From: Actinostola sp. cb2023
Lineage: Eukaryota; Cnidaria; Anthozoa; Actiniaria; Actinostolidae
Direction of reading: 5' to 3'
DNA length: 64,000 nt
Assembly: GCA_033675265.1 (NCBI GenBank)
Contig: JAUJYZ010000547.1
Span: 206,501-270,500 of the forward strand
This document shows, piece after piece, positions 63,318-64,000 of the stretch (position 1 is its first letter; every line of letters begins with the position of its first letter). The position numbers and the translations under genes are program-made. The notes under the pieces were generated by a model. The model ran no database searches and was not told where the DNA came from. It worked only from the letters and a program-made list of their open reading frames with translations.

Positions 63318-63870
63318 TACAGTCAAACCCCTATTAAGTGACCACACTTGGGGACATAGCAAGTGACTGTTTAATAGGGGGTGGTTGTTTGGTAGGGGGT
63401 GGGTGTTTAATAGGTTGGCTGTTTAATAGGGGGTGGGTGTTTATTAATAGGGGGTGGCTGCTTAATAGGGGTGGCTGCTTAATAGGGGGTGGCTGCGTAA
63501 TAGAGGGTGGCTACTTACAAGGGGGTGGCTGTTTAATAGGGGGTGGCTGCTTAATAGGGGGTGGCTGCTTAATATGGGGTGGCTGTTTAATAGGGTTGGC
63601 TGCTTAATAGGAGGGGGTGGCTGTTTAATAGGGGTGGCTGCTTAATATGGGGTGGCTGCTTAATAAGGGGTGGCTGAGGGTGCCTGCTTAATAGGGGGTG
63701 GCTGTTTAATAGGGGTTGGCTGCTTAATAGGGGTGCCTGCTTAATAGGGGGTGCCTGCTTAATAGGGGGTGCCTGTTTAATAGGGGGTGCTTGCTTAATA
63801 AGGGGTTGCCTGCTTAATAGGGGGTGGCTGCGTAATAGGTGTTGCTACTTAATAGGCGTGGCTGCTTAAG
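63318..63870. repeat. Irregular 18-bp CTTAATAGGGGGTGGCTG repeat, about 28 copies
   Basis: Starts about 10 bp after the donor of the last FAAH exon in the window. Copies vary between CTTAATAGGGGGTGGCTG, GTTTAATAGGGG and GTGCCTG forms. The head (ACAGTCAAACCCCTATTAAG then TGACCACACTTGGGG) looks like the founder unit. The 89-codon frame here is an artefact. Confidence 0.95.
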
Positions 63871-64000
63871 AGTGGATGCCAGTAAGGATCGAGACTAATT
63901 CTTCAACTCAAAAAATTCGAATTTAATTTTCGTTCACCATATCATTCGTTTCGAATACATATTTTAGGGAAAAATACTAAAAAGTTCCAGCGATTTTTAT
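63871..64000. other. FAAH intron continuing past the window end
   Basis: No exon is visible; the gene's remaining exons, including that with the nucleophilic serine, should lie beyond. Confidence 0.5.

Overview
The window is animal nuclear DNA: AT-rich, standard genetic code, with genes split by GT-AG introns and most non-coding space filled by tandem arrays and inverted-repeat (foldback) elements. The gene set (two fibroblast growth factors, a BAF-complex ARID1 subunit, a PA14-domain secreted protein and a plant-type fatty-acid amide hydrolase) points to an invertebrate metazoan. The foldback-rich, short-exon style would suit a sponge or cnidarian, but I cannot name the species.

Layout. (1) 676-10645 holds a head-to-head pair of FGF genes. 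One is on the minus strand (206 aa, three coding exons, 676-5929) and one on the plus strand (207 aa, 7782-10645). Their intron positions and phases are identical, and their middle exons are both 104 nt. The minus gene's second intron carries a 5'-truncated LINE, a 71-bp minisatellite and an ATT microsatellite. The plus gene's second intron is about 840 bp of ATCT repeat. (2) 10.9-13.6 kb is nested foldback and tandem sequence. (3) 13778-17152 (+) holds five exons of a secreted PA14-domain protein, including a 16-nt microexon. The end of its fifth exon, with the splice donor, is amplified into a tandem array (17.1-18.24 kb). (4) 18.2-28.1 kb is gene-poor: foldback elements, 18-, 70-, 77- and 41-bp arrays, and a mosaic of internally duplicated repeats. 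(5) 28383-55505 (-) is a complete 12-exon ARID1 gene (1747 aa). All exon phases join. Its introns contain five tandem arrays, one of about 7.8 kb (roughly 210 copies of 37 bp) and one built from its own exon 10. (6) 59222-63308 (+) contains nine exons of an amidase-signature FAAH-like enzyme, open at both ends, with one in-frame TGA and one GC-AG intron.

The genes have no evident joint pathway: two ligands, one chromatin-remodelling subunit, one extracellular domain protein and one lipid amidase. What unites them is architecture. Tandem arrays begin or end within about 10-90 bases of splice sites in almost every large intron, and in three of the genes exon-end sequence has itself been duplicated. 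All exon models were made by eye from splice signals, reading phase and family motifs; none is confirmed by transcripts.
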